Source: VAZQ01 sp045811525 (GTDB lineage Bacteria > Pseudomonadota > Alphaproteobacteria > Rhizobiales > Xanthobacteraceae). Taken from it: a DNA stretch of 64,000 nt. A model generated the notes under the pieces. It saw nothing but the letters and a program-made list of their open reading frames with translations. It was not told the origin of the DNA and did not search any database. Made by a program: the position numbers and the translations under genes. The stretch is taken from contig JBJMTV010000044.1 in the NCBI GenBank assembly GCA_045811525.1, positions 1 through 64,000 on the forward strand, in the 5' to 3' direction. This document shows positions 9,146 through 17,241 of this stretch, piece after piece. The number at the start of each line of letters is the position of its first letter. The first letter of the stretch is position 1.

Positions 9146-9925
9146 TCAGGCTTTCAGCTTGCTCAATGCTGCGGCCGCGCCGGCGCGCAGGAAGCCCATA
9201 TCGCTCCCCACAGCAAGGAATCGGACACCGCGTTTGGCAAGCACAACCGCGCGCTCCGGGTTGTGGCAATAGGCCCCCATGATTTTACCAGCCTTCTTGG
9301 CCGCGGCCGCGATGCGATCGATCTCGCGGTCGACGCTTGCTGCCATGGGGTCGACATCACCTCCTTCGGAGAGGGCGATTGAGAGGTCAGCCGGCCCGAG
9401 GAACAGCGCGTCTATACCGGGTGTGCCGGCAATCGCCTCGACGTTATCGAGTGCCGTGCGCGTTTCGATCATCGCGAAAGTAACCGTGAGCGCATTCGCC
9501 TCGCGCAGATAGAGTTTCTGGTCGTCCATGCCGGCGAGGGTAGTTGCACGATGCGGTCCCCAGCTGCGCTCGCCGATGGGCGGGAATTTTGCACAGGAGA
9601 CGTAGGCGCGCGCGTCCTCGGCCGTGTTGATCATGGGCGCGATAATGCCCTCGGCGCCGAAATCGAGCGCGCGGCTTACGCTCGCGAACTCACCGACCGG
9701 TATGCGCACAATCGGTGCCGCGCCGCCGAGCCTTATCTGGCCGATCGCCGCAACGGATGAGGCGGTGTCCCAGAGTCCGTGCTGTCCATCGAGGGTGACT
9801 GCGGCAAAGCCTTCGCGGCCGAGGAGCTCGGCGACGAGCGGCGAGGCGAGGCCACACCAGCCGCTGTAGACCGTTTCGCCGGCTTTGAGCCGGCGCGCGA
9901 GCGAGAATTGCGGCGATGACGACAT
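9146..9925 (-). CDS. HpcH/HpaI family aldolase
   Basis: A 259-residue class II (metal-dependent) pyruvate aldolase of the HpaI/GarL type, which reversibly cleaves 4-hydroxy-2-oxoacids to pyruvate plus an aldehyde. TIM-barrel motifs are visible: FAAVTLDGQHGLWD (catalytic His region), APIVRIPV, GAEGIIAPMINTAEDA (metal-binding Glu region), GERSWGP and DALFLGPADLSIALS. The exact substrate cannot be told from sequence. ATG 9925 lies 2 bases after the DUF1476 stop, so translation is probably coupled to it. Confidence 0.86.
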   Translation of the reverse strand: MSSSPQFSLARRLKAGETVYSGWCGLASPLVAELLGREGFAAVTLDGQHGLWDTASSVAAIGQIRLGGAAPIVRIPVGEFASVSRALDFGAEGIIAPMINTAEDARAYVSCAKFPPIGERSWGPHRATTLAGMDDQKLYLREANALTVTFAMIETRTALDNVEAIAGTPGIDALFLGPADLSIALSEGGDVDPMAASVDREIDRIAAAAKKAGKIMGAYCHNPERAVVLAKRGVRFLAVGSDMGFLRAGAAAALSKLKA

Positions 9926-9927
9926 GG

Positions 9928-10251
9928 TCAGCGGGCGGTCTTCATGTCCGCGACGGCTCGCGCCATCAGCTCGTCCATGGTTCGGCGGATCTGATGATCC
10001 GATTGCTGCACGCCCTTGGCGTCGAAGTCCTTGCGGATCTTCCTGAAGACATCGTGGTCGCCGGCCTCCTCGAAGTCGGCGAGCACCACCTCCTTGGCAT
10101 AAGCCTCGGCCTCGGCAGCGGCGTAGCCGAGCTGCTGCGCAGCCCATAATCCAAGCAGCTTGTTGCGGCGCGCGGTGGCTTTAAACCGCAGCTCCTCATC
10201 ATGAGCAAATTGTCTCTCGAAGCCTTCCTCACGCTTGTCGAAGGTGGTCAT
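9928..10251 (-). CDS. DUF1476 protein: F1-ATPase inhibitor zeta subunit
   Basis: A 107-residue alphaproteobacterial protein. The family includes the zeta subunit that inhibits F1Fo-ATP hydrolysis in Paracoccus. It begins MTTFDKREEGFERQFAHDEE, followed by RNKLLGLWAAQQLGY, DFEEAGDHDVFRKIRKDF and SDHQIRRTMDELMARAV, all typical of the family. ATG 10251 is chosen by homology and by a GAGG five bases upstream. In this genus group DUF1476 commonly sits beside purC, as here. Inhibitory strength varies between species, so activity here is inferred. Confidence 0.92.
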   Translation of the reverse strand: MTTFDKREEGFERQFAHDEELRFKATARRNKLLGLWAAQQLGYAAAEAEAYAKEVVLADFEEAGDHDVFRKIRKDFDAKGVQQSDHQIRRTMDELMARAVADMKTAR

Positions 10252-10631
10252 GGCTGCCTCATTGCTCGAGGGACGTGGGCGACGGGCCGTGCCGCCGTCG
10301 TGCTCGCGCGGGCACGACGGTCGGAAGGATCGGTAATCCAATTTTACGAGGGAATATCAATAATGCGCCCGTTGAACGAAGGAGCGCCTTGCATAGCCCG
10401 TGGGCATGGTTAAGCCAACAGCCAGATCAAACGATTCGCTCTCATCGTCCCAGCGGAACAAAGCCCGCTTGCCGCGATTGTGCTGCGCGGCACGATCGGC
10501 TAGCTTGCGCCCAGGATACGGTTGTGCACCCTCGCGTTGTTTTCAGTCGCACCGCTCCACCGCCGCGGACATCATATTTAAACCGGAGCCACGGCATCCA
10601 GATGGACATCAACAAACCACGGTACACACCG
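10252..10631. other. Divergent intergenic region DUF1476 / purC
   Basis: 380 bases with no supported coding sequence. It carries a perfect 9-bp hairpin (10295-10320) in the DUF1476 leader and AT-rich stretches near 10341-10365 and 10571-10583 that could belong to the two divergent promoters. I cannot assign -35/-10 boxes with confidence, and no purine riboswitch was recognised. Confidence 0.5.
10295..10320. promoter_or_regulatory. Perfect 9-bp stem hairpin in DUF1476 leader
   Basis: CCGTCGTGC (10295-10303) and GCACGACGG (10312-10320) form a perfect stem with an 8-base loop, about 45 bases before the DUF1476 start codon. There is no U-run. It could stabilise the mRNA or act as an operator. 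Confidence 0.45.
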
Positions 10632-11399
10632 ATGAGCCGCCGTCGCCGGATCTATGAAGGCAAGGCGAAGGTTCTTTACGAAGGACCGGAACCGGGAACG
10701 CTGATCCAGCACTTCAAGGACGACGCGACCGCTTTCAACGAAAAGAAGCATGAAGTCGTCGAAGGCAAGGGCGTCCTCAACAACCGAATTTCCGAGTACG
10801 TTTTCCAGCACCTCAACGACATCGGCGTGCCGACCCACTTCATCAAGCGCCTCAACATGCGCGAGCAGCTCATCCGCGAAGTGGAAATCATTCCACTGCA
10901 GGTGGTGGTGCGCAATGTCGCGGCGGGCTCTCTCTCTAAACGCCTCGGCATCGAGGAGGGGACGCAGCTGCCCCGCTCGATCATTGAGTTCTATTACAAG
11001 AACGAGCAGCTCGGCGATCCCATGGTCTCGGAGGAGCACATCACTGCGTTCGGGTGGGCTACCCCGCAGGAGATCGACGATGTCATGGCGCTCGCGATCC
11101 GGGTCAACGACTTCCTGTCCGGCCTATTCCTCGGCGTCGGCATCCGCTTGGTCGATTTCAAGATGGAGACCGGGCGCTTGTGGGAGAACGACGTTATGCG
11201 CATCGTCGTCGCCGATGAAATTTCCCCGGACTCTTGCAGACTGTGGGACATCAAGTCGAACGAGAAGCTCGACAAGGATCGCTTCCGCCGCGATCTCGGC
11301 GGACTGCTCGAGGCCTATACCGAGGTGGCGAAGCGGCTCGGCATCATGAGCGAAGGCGAACGGCCGCAGGGCACCGGTCCGGTGCTGGTCAAGGGTTGA
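10632..11399 (+). CDS. purC: Phosphoribosylaminoimidazole-succinocarboxamide (SAICAR) synthase
   Basis: A 255-residue ATP-dependent ligase that joins aspartate to CAIR in purine biosynthesis. Motifs include RRRIYEGKAKVLYEG at the N-terminus, EVVVRN-type VEIIPLQVVVRNVAAGS, VDFKMETGR and DEISPDSCRLWD. ATG 10632 gives the canonical MSRRRRIYEGK start; an in-frame ATG at 10602 would add ten residues. It leads the plus-strand pur cluster. Confidence 0.97.
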   Translation: MSRRRRIYEGKAKVLYEGPEPGTLIQHFKDDATAFNEKKHEVVEGKGVLNNRISEYVFQHLNDIGVPTHFIKRLNMREQLIREVEIIPLQVVVRNVAAGSLSKRLGIEEGTQLPRSIIEFYYKNEQLGDPMVSEEHITAFGWATPQEIDDVMALAIRVNDFLSGLFLGVGIRLVDFKMETGRLWENDVMRIVVADEISPDSCRLWDIKSNEKLDKDRFRRDLGGLLEAYTEVAKRLGIMSEGERPQGTGPVLVKG

Positions 11400-11422
11400 G
11401 TTTGCTGCAGGGCTGATGTGCT

Positions 11423-11478
11423 CCCTGCTCTGTCGTGACACCCGCCGCCCGAAGCATGACCCAGGTAGAAGAGCAGGG
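11423..11478 (+). promoter_or_regulatory. Long-range inverted repeat in the leader of the arylmalonate-decarboxylase-like gene
   Basis: CCCTGCTCT (11423-11431) is perfectly complementary to AGAGCAGGG (11470-11478), which ends 8 bases before the ATG at 11487 and covers the expected ribosome binding position. The fold could mask translation initiation. Confidence 0.4.
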
Positions 11479-11486
11479 TAGAAGAC

Positions 11487-12218
11487 ATGCACCAAGACGT
11501 GAGCATCGGGCTCGTGGTGCCATTTGTGAGCGACACGGTTCCCGACGAAGGCGTGCAAATGTATCCGCACGTCAAGTTCGTGGCGCGCGGTGTGGGTGTG
11601 CGATCGCTCACGCCCACTGGATACGACCAGGCATGGGACGCAATTCGCGGCGCAGCTGACGATCTCGCCACCCGCGGCGTCGATGCCATCATGGTGATCG
11701 GCACCTCACTGACATTCTATCGCGGCGCCGAGGCACACGAAAGCTTGCTGGCCGACTTGCGCAGCCGCACAGATCTGCCGGTAAGCACGATGAGCCAGGC
11801 GGTGATTGATGGGCTGCGCGAGCTCGGTGCCGAGCGCATCGCCGTCGCCACGGCTTATGCCGACGAGGTGAACAGCCGTCTGCGATCGTTCTTGGAGGCG
11901 CACGGGCTCGATGTGCTGGTGCTGGAAGGTTTCGGTCTCCTTGGCTTCGGCGAGCCAAGCAGCAAGAGTGAAGGCGACATCGTCGCGCTTGGCTCGAAGC
12001 TATGCACGCAGGCGCCGCAGGCGGAGGGGCTGCTCATTTCGTGCGGCGGCTTGCGAACTCTCGGCGTGGCGAGGCCCCTGGAGGAGCGCCACCACATACC
12101 GGTCGTCTCGAGCACGCAGGCTGCATTCTGGGCCGCGCTGCGCCTCGTCGGCATGGACACCGCCGTTCCGGAGCATGGTCAACTATTGCAGCAAAGCAGC
12201 GCCGCTGCTGTGCATTGA
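11487..12218 (+). CDS. Arylmalonate decarboxylase-like protein (Asp/Glu racemase superfamily)
   Basis: A 243-residue protein of the Asp/Glu/hydantoin racemase fold, closest in my reading to arylmalonate decarboxylase (AMDase). The oxyanion segment VIGTSLTFYRG carries Gly72 where two-cysteine racemases and maleate isomerases have Cys. The single catalytic Cys186 lies in LLISCGGLRTLG, and VPVSTMSQAV and VATAYADEVN also match the family. Gly plus one Cys, 114 residues apart, is the AMDase pattern (G74/C188 in the Bordetella enzyme), so decarboxylation of a malonate is more likely than racemisation. It lies between purC and purS without an obvious metabolic link. Confidence 0.75.
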   Translation: MHQDVSIGLVVPFVSDTVPDEGVQMYPHVKFVARGVGVRSLTPTGYDQAWDAIRGAADDLATRGVDAIMVIGTSLTFYRGAEAHESLLADLRSRTDLPVSTMSQAVIDGLRELGAERIAVATAYADEVNSRLRSFLEAHGLDVLVLEGFGLLGFGEPSSKSEGDIVALGSKLCTQAPQAEGLLISCGGLRTLGVARPLEERHHIPVVSSTQAAFWAALRLVGMDTAVPEHGQLLQQSSAAAVH

Positions 12219-12311
12219 GCAGAGCGGGCCCGCTTAAGCCACGGCCGAATCGATTAGGTTGGCTTGCGCCTGCCGGGGACAGGCACATGTCTCAAGGTTG
12301 AAGGACCCGCG

Positions 12312-12554
12312 ATGAAGGCCCGCGTCACCGTCACGCTGAAATCAGGCATCCTTGACCCGCAAGGGAAAGCGATCGAAGGAGCGCTGAAATCGCTTGGTAT
12401 CGAAGGGATCGCCCGGGTGCGACAAGGCAAGGTGTTCGATATCGAGCTCGCGGGCGAAGATCGCAATCAGGCGCAGACGGCGCTGAAACATGCCGCTGAC
12501 AAGCTCCTTGCGAATACCTTGATTGAAAATTACGAGTTTGAGCTGATCGGCTAA
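12312..12554 (+). CDS. purS: Phosphoribosylformylglycinamidine synthase subunit PurS
   Basis: An 80-residue small subunit that bridges PurQ and PurL and helps channel ammonia in FGAM synthesis. It begins MKARVTVTLKSGILDPQGKA and includes ALKSLGIEGIARVRQGKVF and ADKLLANTLIENYEFEL, the standard PurS pattern. ATG 12312 has GAAGGA about 8 bases upstream. Confidence 0.96.
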   Translation: MKARVTVTLKSGILDPQGKAIEGALKSLGIEGIARVRQGKVFDIELAGEDRNQAQTALKHAADKLLANTLIENYEFELIG

Positions 12555-12613
12555 GAGCATAACCGGGGCTTCGCGATGACCCGGCATGTCGGCCGAACAC
12601 TCGAGGTGACCTG

Positions 12614-13174
12614 ATGAGCCAGAAGCGCGCGGTTCTTTGCACGGCTCTGCTCGTCGTTGCTCTTGGCGGGCTGCCTGCGAGTCTACCCGGCACGCCGACG
12701 AGCCAGGCGCGCGCGGCGGGGGACGGCTGGGCGGAGGTGAAGTGGCCGTTTCCGCTGGATCAGTGGGGAACCGGCCGCGCCTTCGAGTGCAACCGTGACG
12801 CTTGCGGCGCCAAGGTTCAGCTCTATGTCCGTCCTAAGCTCGGCTTCTGCAACTGCGCAACCGGCGTTTCAGATGATGCCGAGCTCGACCGCGTGTCGGA
12901 CCTCGAGCTGTTCAGCGAGACTTTCGAAGGGTTGGCCGACGGACGGCCGATCAAGGTTGGCACCATGAACGGGCGCAGTCGCGCTTATGAAGCCGCGGTG
13001 CCCTACGAAGGCAAACGTACCGTCTTGGCCATTGCGTTCAACGACCGCTGCGATGTTGTGGTAGCGACCGCCGTCGCAGACCCGCCGCAACTTGGTCTCA
13101 CCGAGCAAGCCGCGCTCGACCTCCTCAACGGCAGCAAAGTTTTGCGCTGGATTGAACGGGAGCTCGGACTCTAG
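12614..13174 (+). CDS. Secreted cysteine-containing protein of unknown function
   Basis: A 186-residue protein with a signal peptide (MSQKRAVLCTALLVVALGGL to about residue 35, ending QARAA). The mature part holds a cysteine cluster (ECNRDACGAK and GFCNCATGV) and a later single Cys in NDRCDVV, which suggests disulfides or metal binding in the periplasm. A Trp-rich start (WAEVKWPFPLDQWG) follows the signal. GAGGTG precedes ATG 12614 by five bases. The stop lies 2 bases before the purQ start, so it is co-translated within the pur operon. No family was recognised. Confidence 0.75.
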   Translation: MSQKRAVLCTALLVVALGGLPASLPGTPTSQARAAGDGWAEVKWPFPLDQWGTGRAFECNRDACGAKVQLYVRPKLGFCNCATGVSDDAELDRVSDLELFSETFEGLADGRPIKVGTMNGRSRAYEAAVPYEGKRTVLAIAFNDRCDVVVATAVADPPQLGLTEQAALDLLNGSKVLRWIERELGL

Positions 13175-13176
13175 AG

Positions 13177-13878
13177 ATGAAATCTGCCGTTGTCGTGTTC
13201 CCCGGCATCAATCGTGAAAACGATATGGCGCGCGCATTGCGCCTCGCCAGCGGGCAGGCTCCGACGATGGTGTGGCATGCCGAAACCGCGCTCCCGGTTG
13301 GGACTGATCTCGTGGTGTTGCCAGGAGGCTTTTCCTACGGGGATTACCTACGTTGTGGCGCGATCGCCGCGCGCGCGCCGATCATGAGCGCGGTGCGCGA
13401 TCACGCTGAGGACGGCGGGCTGGTGCTGGGGGTCTGCAATGGCTTTCAGATCCTCTGCGAGGCGGGCCTTCTCCCCGGTGTGCTGATGCGTAATGCCGGG
13501 CTGAAGTTCGTCTGCCGCGACGTCTACCTGCGCGTGGAGCGCTCCGATTGCGTGTTCACGCGCGGTTACAATGCCGGCCAGGTCATTCGGGTGCCTGTGG
13601 CGCATGGGGAAGGCAACTTCGTTGCCGAGAAGGAAACGCTCGACTGCCTCGAGAACGAGGGCAGGGTGCTTTTCCGATATGCTGCTCCGGACGGCAGCGA
13701 CGACCCCGCCTGGAACATCAACGGCTCGACGAATGCAATCGCCGGCATCGTCAATGAGCGCGGCAATGTGCTCGGGATGATGCCTCACCCGGAGAACCAC
13801 GTGGAACGCGTGCTCGGGCTCACGGACGGGCGCGGCCTCTTCGCCGGGCTTGCCGAGCACTTCAAGCAGGCGGCCTGA
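13177..13878 (+). CDS. purQ: Phosphoribosylformylglycinamidine synthase subunit PurQ
   Basis: A 233-residue class I glutamine amidotransferase that supplies ammonia to PurL. It begins MKSAVVVFPGINRENDM and has GGFSYGDYLRCGAIAA. The nucleophile is Cys87 in LGVCNGFQIL, with His204 and Glu206 in MMPHPENH completing the triad. It starts 2 bases after the secreted-protein gene. Confidence 0.97.
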   Translation: MKSAVVVFPGINRENDMARALRLASGQAPTMVWHAETALPVGTDLVVLPGGFSYGDYLRCGAIAARAPIMSAVRDHAEDGGLVLGVCNGFQILCEAGLLPGVLMRNAGLKFVCRDVYLRVERSDCVFTRGYNAGQVIRVPVAHGEGNFVAEKETLDCLENEGRVLFRYAAPDGSDDPAWNINGSTNAIAGIVNERGNVLGMMPHPENHVERVLGLTDGRGLFAGLAEHFKQAA

Positions 13879-14075
13879 CGCTTTGATCTGCGCGAAGCTC
13901 GGGTTCGCGGCACTCAATGAGGCCACTCACTGAGCAATAAGGCGGCTTTTCCTCGCAAGCTTGCTGTGGACCCTGCGGGATTGCGCAGGCGGAGAGCTTG
14001 CCCATTGCCGGGCTGCATGATGTCTCATGGTTTCCAGGGAGGCTGCCGCAACCATCGGCAGTGACAGCTTAGTTC

Positions 14076-16403
14076 ATGCAGACCACTCCAAAATACCGAC
14101 CGGATAACGACAACGCGGCGAGCACCCCTCGATCGCCGGAAGCGGCGGTCGACACCCCCAAGCCGCGGCGGAAAGCCGCCAGCGCTGGCGATGCCGGGCA
14201 TGCCGGCGAGCCGAAGGTGACGCCAGCCTTGGTTGCGGCGCATGGGCTCACGAAAGACGAGTACGAGCGCATCGAACAGCTCATCGGCCGGGAGCCGAGC
14301 TATACCGAGCTCGGCATTTTCTCCGCGATGTGGAACGAGCACTGCTCGTACAAATCATCAAAGGTGCATCTGCGCACGCTGCCGACACAGGCGGCTTGGG
14401 TGATCCAGGGGCCCGGCGAGAACGCGGGGGTTATCGACATCGGCGGCGGGCTCGCCGTCGTGTTCAAGATGGAGAGCCACAACCATCCCAGCTATATCGA
14501 GCCGTTTCAGGGCGCCGCCACGGGAGTTGGCGGCATTCTGCGCGACGTCTTCACCATGGGCGCCCGGCCGGTCGCCTGTCTCAATGCGCTCTCATTTGGT
14601 TCTCCGGTGCATCCGCGCACGCGTCATCTCCTTGGCGGGGCCGTCGCCGGCATTGGTGCCTACGGCAACTCCTTTGGGGTGCCCACGGTTGGCGGCTCGC
14701 TCCGGTTCCATGCGCGCTATGACGGCAATTGCCTGGTCAATGCCATGGCCGTGGGGATCGCCGAAAGCTCGAAGATTTTCTATGCGGCCGCTTCCGGCGT
14801 CGGCATGCCGATTGTGTATTTGGGCTCCAAGACCGGGCGTGACGGCATTCACGGCGCGACCATGGCGTCCGCTGAGTTCGACGAAGATTCCGAGGAGAAG
14901 CGCCCCACCGTGCAGGTGGGCGACCCATTCGCCGAGAAGCTCCTGCTCGAGGCGTGCCTCGAGATCATGGCCAAGGATTGCGTGATCGCGATCCAGGACA
15001 TGGGCGCTGCCGGGCTTACGTGCTCGGCGGTGGAGATGGGTGCGAAAGGGAATCTGGGCGTCACCCTCGATCTCGACCGTGTCCCTTGCCGGGAAACCGG
15101 CATGAGCGCCTACGAGATGATGCTCTCCGAGAGCCAGGAACGCATGCTGATGGTGCTCAGGCCCGAGAAGGAGCAGGAGGCGGAGGCCATTTTTCGCAAA
15201 TGGGGGCTCGACTTTGCCTTGGTCGGCGAAACGACCCCGACCAAGCGGTTTATCGTCCGCCACGCCGGCAAGGTGATGGCCGATCTGCCGATCAAGGAGC
15301 TCGGCGACGAAGCACCGGTCTATGACCGCCCGCACGTGCCGACGCCCAAGTCGCCGGTGGTTCGCGCCGCCGATGTCATTCCTCCGCAGCGAACTGCCGA
15401 GGCCCTGCTGCGCCTGATCAGCACGCCCGATCTCTGCAGCAGACGGTGGGTCTGGGAACAGTACGACCATGTGATCCTAGGCAACACCGTGCAGAGACCG
15501 GGCGGGGACGCCGCGGTCGTGCGCGTCGCAGATGGCCCGAAAGCCCTCGCGCTGACGGCTGATGTGACACCACGCTATTGCGAGGCGGATCCCGTTGAAG
15601 GCGGCAAGCAGGCTGTCGCAGAAGCGTGGCGCAACCTGACGGCTGTCGGGGCGCGTCCCCTCGCTGTGACCGACAATCTCAATTTCGGCAATCCGGAGCG
15701 GCCGGAAATCATGGGTCAGCTGGTCGGCTGCATTCAGGGCATCGCGCAGGCCTGCAGCGCGCTCGACTTTCCCGTCGTGTCCGGGAATGTGTCGCTCTAC
15801 AACGAGACCAACGGACGGGCGATCCTGCCGACGCCGACCATCGGGGCGGTCGGGCTCCTTGAGGATTTCACACGCACGGCGACGCTTGCATTCAAGGCCG
15901 CGGATGAGGCGGTCCTTCTTGTGGGCGAGACCAGGGGCTGGCTCGGACAGTCGCTTTATTTGCGGGAAATCTGCGAGCGGGAGGAGGGCGCACCGCCCCC
16001 GGTCGATCTTGCTGCCGAGCGCCGCACCGGGGATGCAGTACGCTTGCTGATCCAGGAGGGGATCGCGACCGCGGTGCACGATGTCTCCGATGGCGGCCTG
16101 CTCGTGGCGCTTGCCGAGATGGCGATGGCGTCAGGCATCGGCGCCGAGCTTGGGCTGGCGCCGATTGCCGCGCACGCCTTCTGGTTCGGGGAGGATCAGG
16201 GCCGCTATGTGGTGACCGTCCCCGCCGACGTCGCGGAGCTAACTATCGCGCGCCTGCGCCCGGCAGGAGTGCCGGTGCGTCAACTTGGAGTGACCGCGGG
16301 CGATACATTGACGCTCGAAGGCGAGCGGCCCATTCTCGTCACGACACTACGCGAGCGCTTCGAGGGCTGGCTGCCAGCCTACATGGCCGCAGCGGCGGGT
16401 TGA
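14076..16403 (+). CDS. purL: Phosphoribosylformylglycinamidine synthase subunit PurL
   Basis: A 775-residue synthetase subunit that converts FGAR to FGAM with ATP and ammonia. Typical small-PurL motifs are present: GREPSYTELGIFSAMWNEHC, VFKMESHNHPSYIEPFQGAA, GVGGILRDVFTMGARP, IQDMGAAGLTCSAVEM and VHDVSDGGLLVAL. The annotated start adds about 48 residues rich in Pro, Ala and charged residues (MQTTPKYRPDNDNAAS...) before the usual KVTPALVAAHGL start; a GTG near 14217 at that point is an alternative. Neither start has a clear ribosome binding site. The gap to purQ is 197 bases. Confidence 0.96.
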   Translation: MQTTPKYRPDNDNAASTPRSPEAAVDTPKPRRKAASAGDAGHAGEPKVTPALVAAHGLTKDEYERIEQLIGREPSYTELGIFSAMWNEHCSYKSSKVHLRTLPTQAAWVIQGPGENAGVIDIGGGLAVVFKMESHNHPSYIEPFQGAATGVGGILRDVFTMGARPVACLNALSFGSPVHPRTRHLLGGAVAGIGAYGNSFGVPTVGGSLRFHARYDGNCLVNAMAVGIAESSKIFYAAASGVGMPIVYLGSKTGRDGIHGATMASAEFDEDSEEKRPTVQVGDPFAEKLLLEACLEIMAKDCVIAIQDMGAAGLTCSAVEMGAKGNLGVTLDLDRVPCRETGMSAYEMMLSESQERMLMVLRPEKEQEAEAIFRKWGLDFALVGETTPTKRFIVRHAGKVMADLPIKELGDEAPVYDRPHVPTPKSPVVRAADVIPPQRTAEALLRLISTPDLCSRRWVWEQYDHVILGNTVQRPGGDAAVVRVADGPKALALTADVTPRYCEADPVEGGKQAVAEAWRNLTAVGARPLAVTDNLNFGNPERPEIMGQLVGCIQGIAQACSALDFPVVSGNVSLYNETNGRAILPTPTIGAVGLLEDFTRTATLAFKAADEAVLLVGETRGWLGQSLYLREICEREEGAPPPVDLAAERRTGDAVRLLIQEGIATAVHDVSDGGLLVALAEMAMASGIGAELGLAPIAAHAFWFGEDQGRYVVTVPADVAELTIARLRPAGVPVRQLGVTAGDTLTLEGERPILVTTLRERFEGWLPAYMAAAAG

Positions 16404-16450
16404 TCGGAGCGAGGCAGTCCTGGCGCTGCACAGGCGAATGGAGGCGGCCC

Positions 16451-16687
16451 GTGGCAATGGACGCGAGTGAGATCGAACGGCTGATCAAGAGCCGCATCCC
16501 CGACGCCGAGGTCATCATTCGCGACCTTGCCGGCGACGGCGACCATTACGCTGCAACGGTGCTGGCGGAATCGTTTCGCGGCAAGTCGCGCGTGCAGCAG
16601 CACCAGATCGTCTACGAGGCCTTGCAAGGGGAGATGGGAGGCAAGCTGCACGCCCTTGCGCTGCAAACTGGCACACCCGAAGCGTGA
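16451..16687 (+). CDS. BolA family protein
   Basis: A 78-residue BolA/YrbA-type protein that partners monothiol glutaredoxins in Fe-S cluster and iron handling. The fold-diagnostic stretch is RDLAGDGDHYAATVLAESF followed by GKSRVQQHQIVYEAL. GTG 16451 is chosen because GGAGG lies 6 bases upstream and it gives MAMDASEIE; ATG 16457 is the alternative. The next gene encodes the CGFS glutaredoxin, the expected partner. Confidence 0.93.
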   Translation: MAMDASEIERLIKSRIPDAEVIIRDLAGDGDHYAATVLAESFRGKSRVQQHQIVYEALQGEMGGKLHALALQTGTPEA

Positions 16688-16727
16688 GCTATCGCGCATA
16701 GGTAACGGACCGAAGGACAAATTTCCC

Positions 16728-16745
16728 GGACGCCTGCAGGCGTCC
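16728..16745. repeat. 18-base perfect palindrome between bolA and grxD
   Basis: GGACGCCTGCAGGCGTCC is fully self-complementary. A second small inverted repeat (GGGCT/AGCCC) follows within 10 bases. The pair may attenuate or separate bolA and grxD transcripts; no U-run follows. Confidence 0.45.
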
Positions 16746-16830
16746 ACCCCTTGGGCTGGCGGCAAGCCCACGCTACATATGGTAGAACCAACCTGTCGCG
16801 ACGCGGCTGCGCCGATAAATGAGGGTTTCC

Positions 16831-17166
16831 ATGGCCATAGACCAGTTCATTGAGAATGAGGTGAAGAACAACGAGGTGGTGGTGTTCATGAAGGGCACAC
16901 CCCAGTTCCCGATGTGCGGTTTTTCCGGGCAGGTAGTGCAAATCCTTGATCACCTCGGTGTCAGCTATAAGGGCCTCAACGTCCTCGAGTCGGATGACCT
17001 GCGGCAAGGCGTCAAGTCATTCTCAAACTGGCCCACCATCCCGCAGCTCTACGTCAAAGGCGAGTTCGTCGGCGGCTGTGACATCGTGCGTGAGATGTTC
17101 CAAGCCGGCGAGCTGCAGGACCTGCTCAAGCAGAAGGGCGTCGCGCTCAAGGCTCCTGCCGCGTAA
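16831..17166 (+). CDS. grxD: Monothiol glutaredoxin, Grx4 (CGFS) type
   Basis: A 111-residue CGFS glutaredoxin that binds and transfers [2Fe-2S] clusters with glutathione, usually as a complex with BolA. Key features are VVVFMKGTPQFPMCGFSGQ with Cys29, the cis-Pro WPTIPQLYVKGEFVGGCD and the glutathione-binding GGCD. ATG 16831 has GAGGG 6 bases upstream; an ATG at 16819 would add four residues. Confidence 0.97.
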   Translation: MAIDQFIENEVKNNEVVVFMKGTPQFPMCGFSGQVVQILDHLGVSYKGLNVLESDDLRQGVKSFSNWPTIPQLYVKGEFVGGCDIVREMFQAGELQDLLKQKGVALKAPAA

Positions 17167-17184
17167 TCGTGCATGGCTCGCATG

Positions 17185-17215
17185 AAAAAAGGCCGCCCGG
17201 ACGAGCGGCCTTTTT
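17185..17215. terminator. Bidirectional intrinsic terminator between grxD and rpsD
   Basis: An A-run plus GGCCGC (17185-17196) pairs with GCGGCC plus a T-run (17205-17215) around an 8-base loop. U-tracts result on both strands, so it can end the pur-bolA-grxD transcript and the convergent rpsD transcript. Confidence 0.9.
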
Positions 17216-17241
17216 GCTAGCGCAGACTGACTGCCCGCTGG

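Noticed and set aside
10446..10475. EcfG-type promoter upstream of purC
   Set aside because: GGAAC is present but the position 16-17 bases downstream reads GATT/ATTG, not CGTT.
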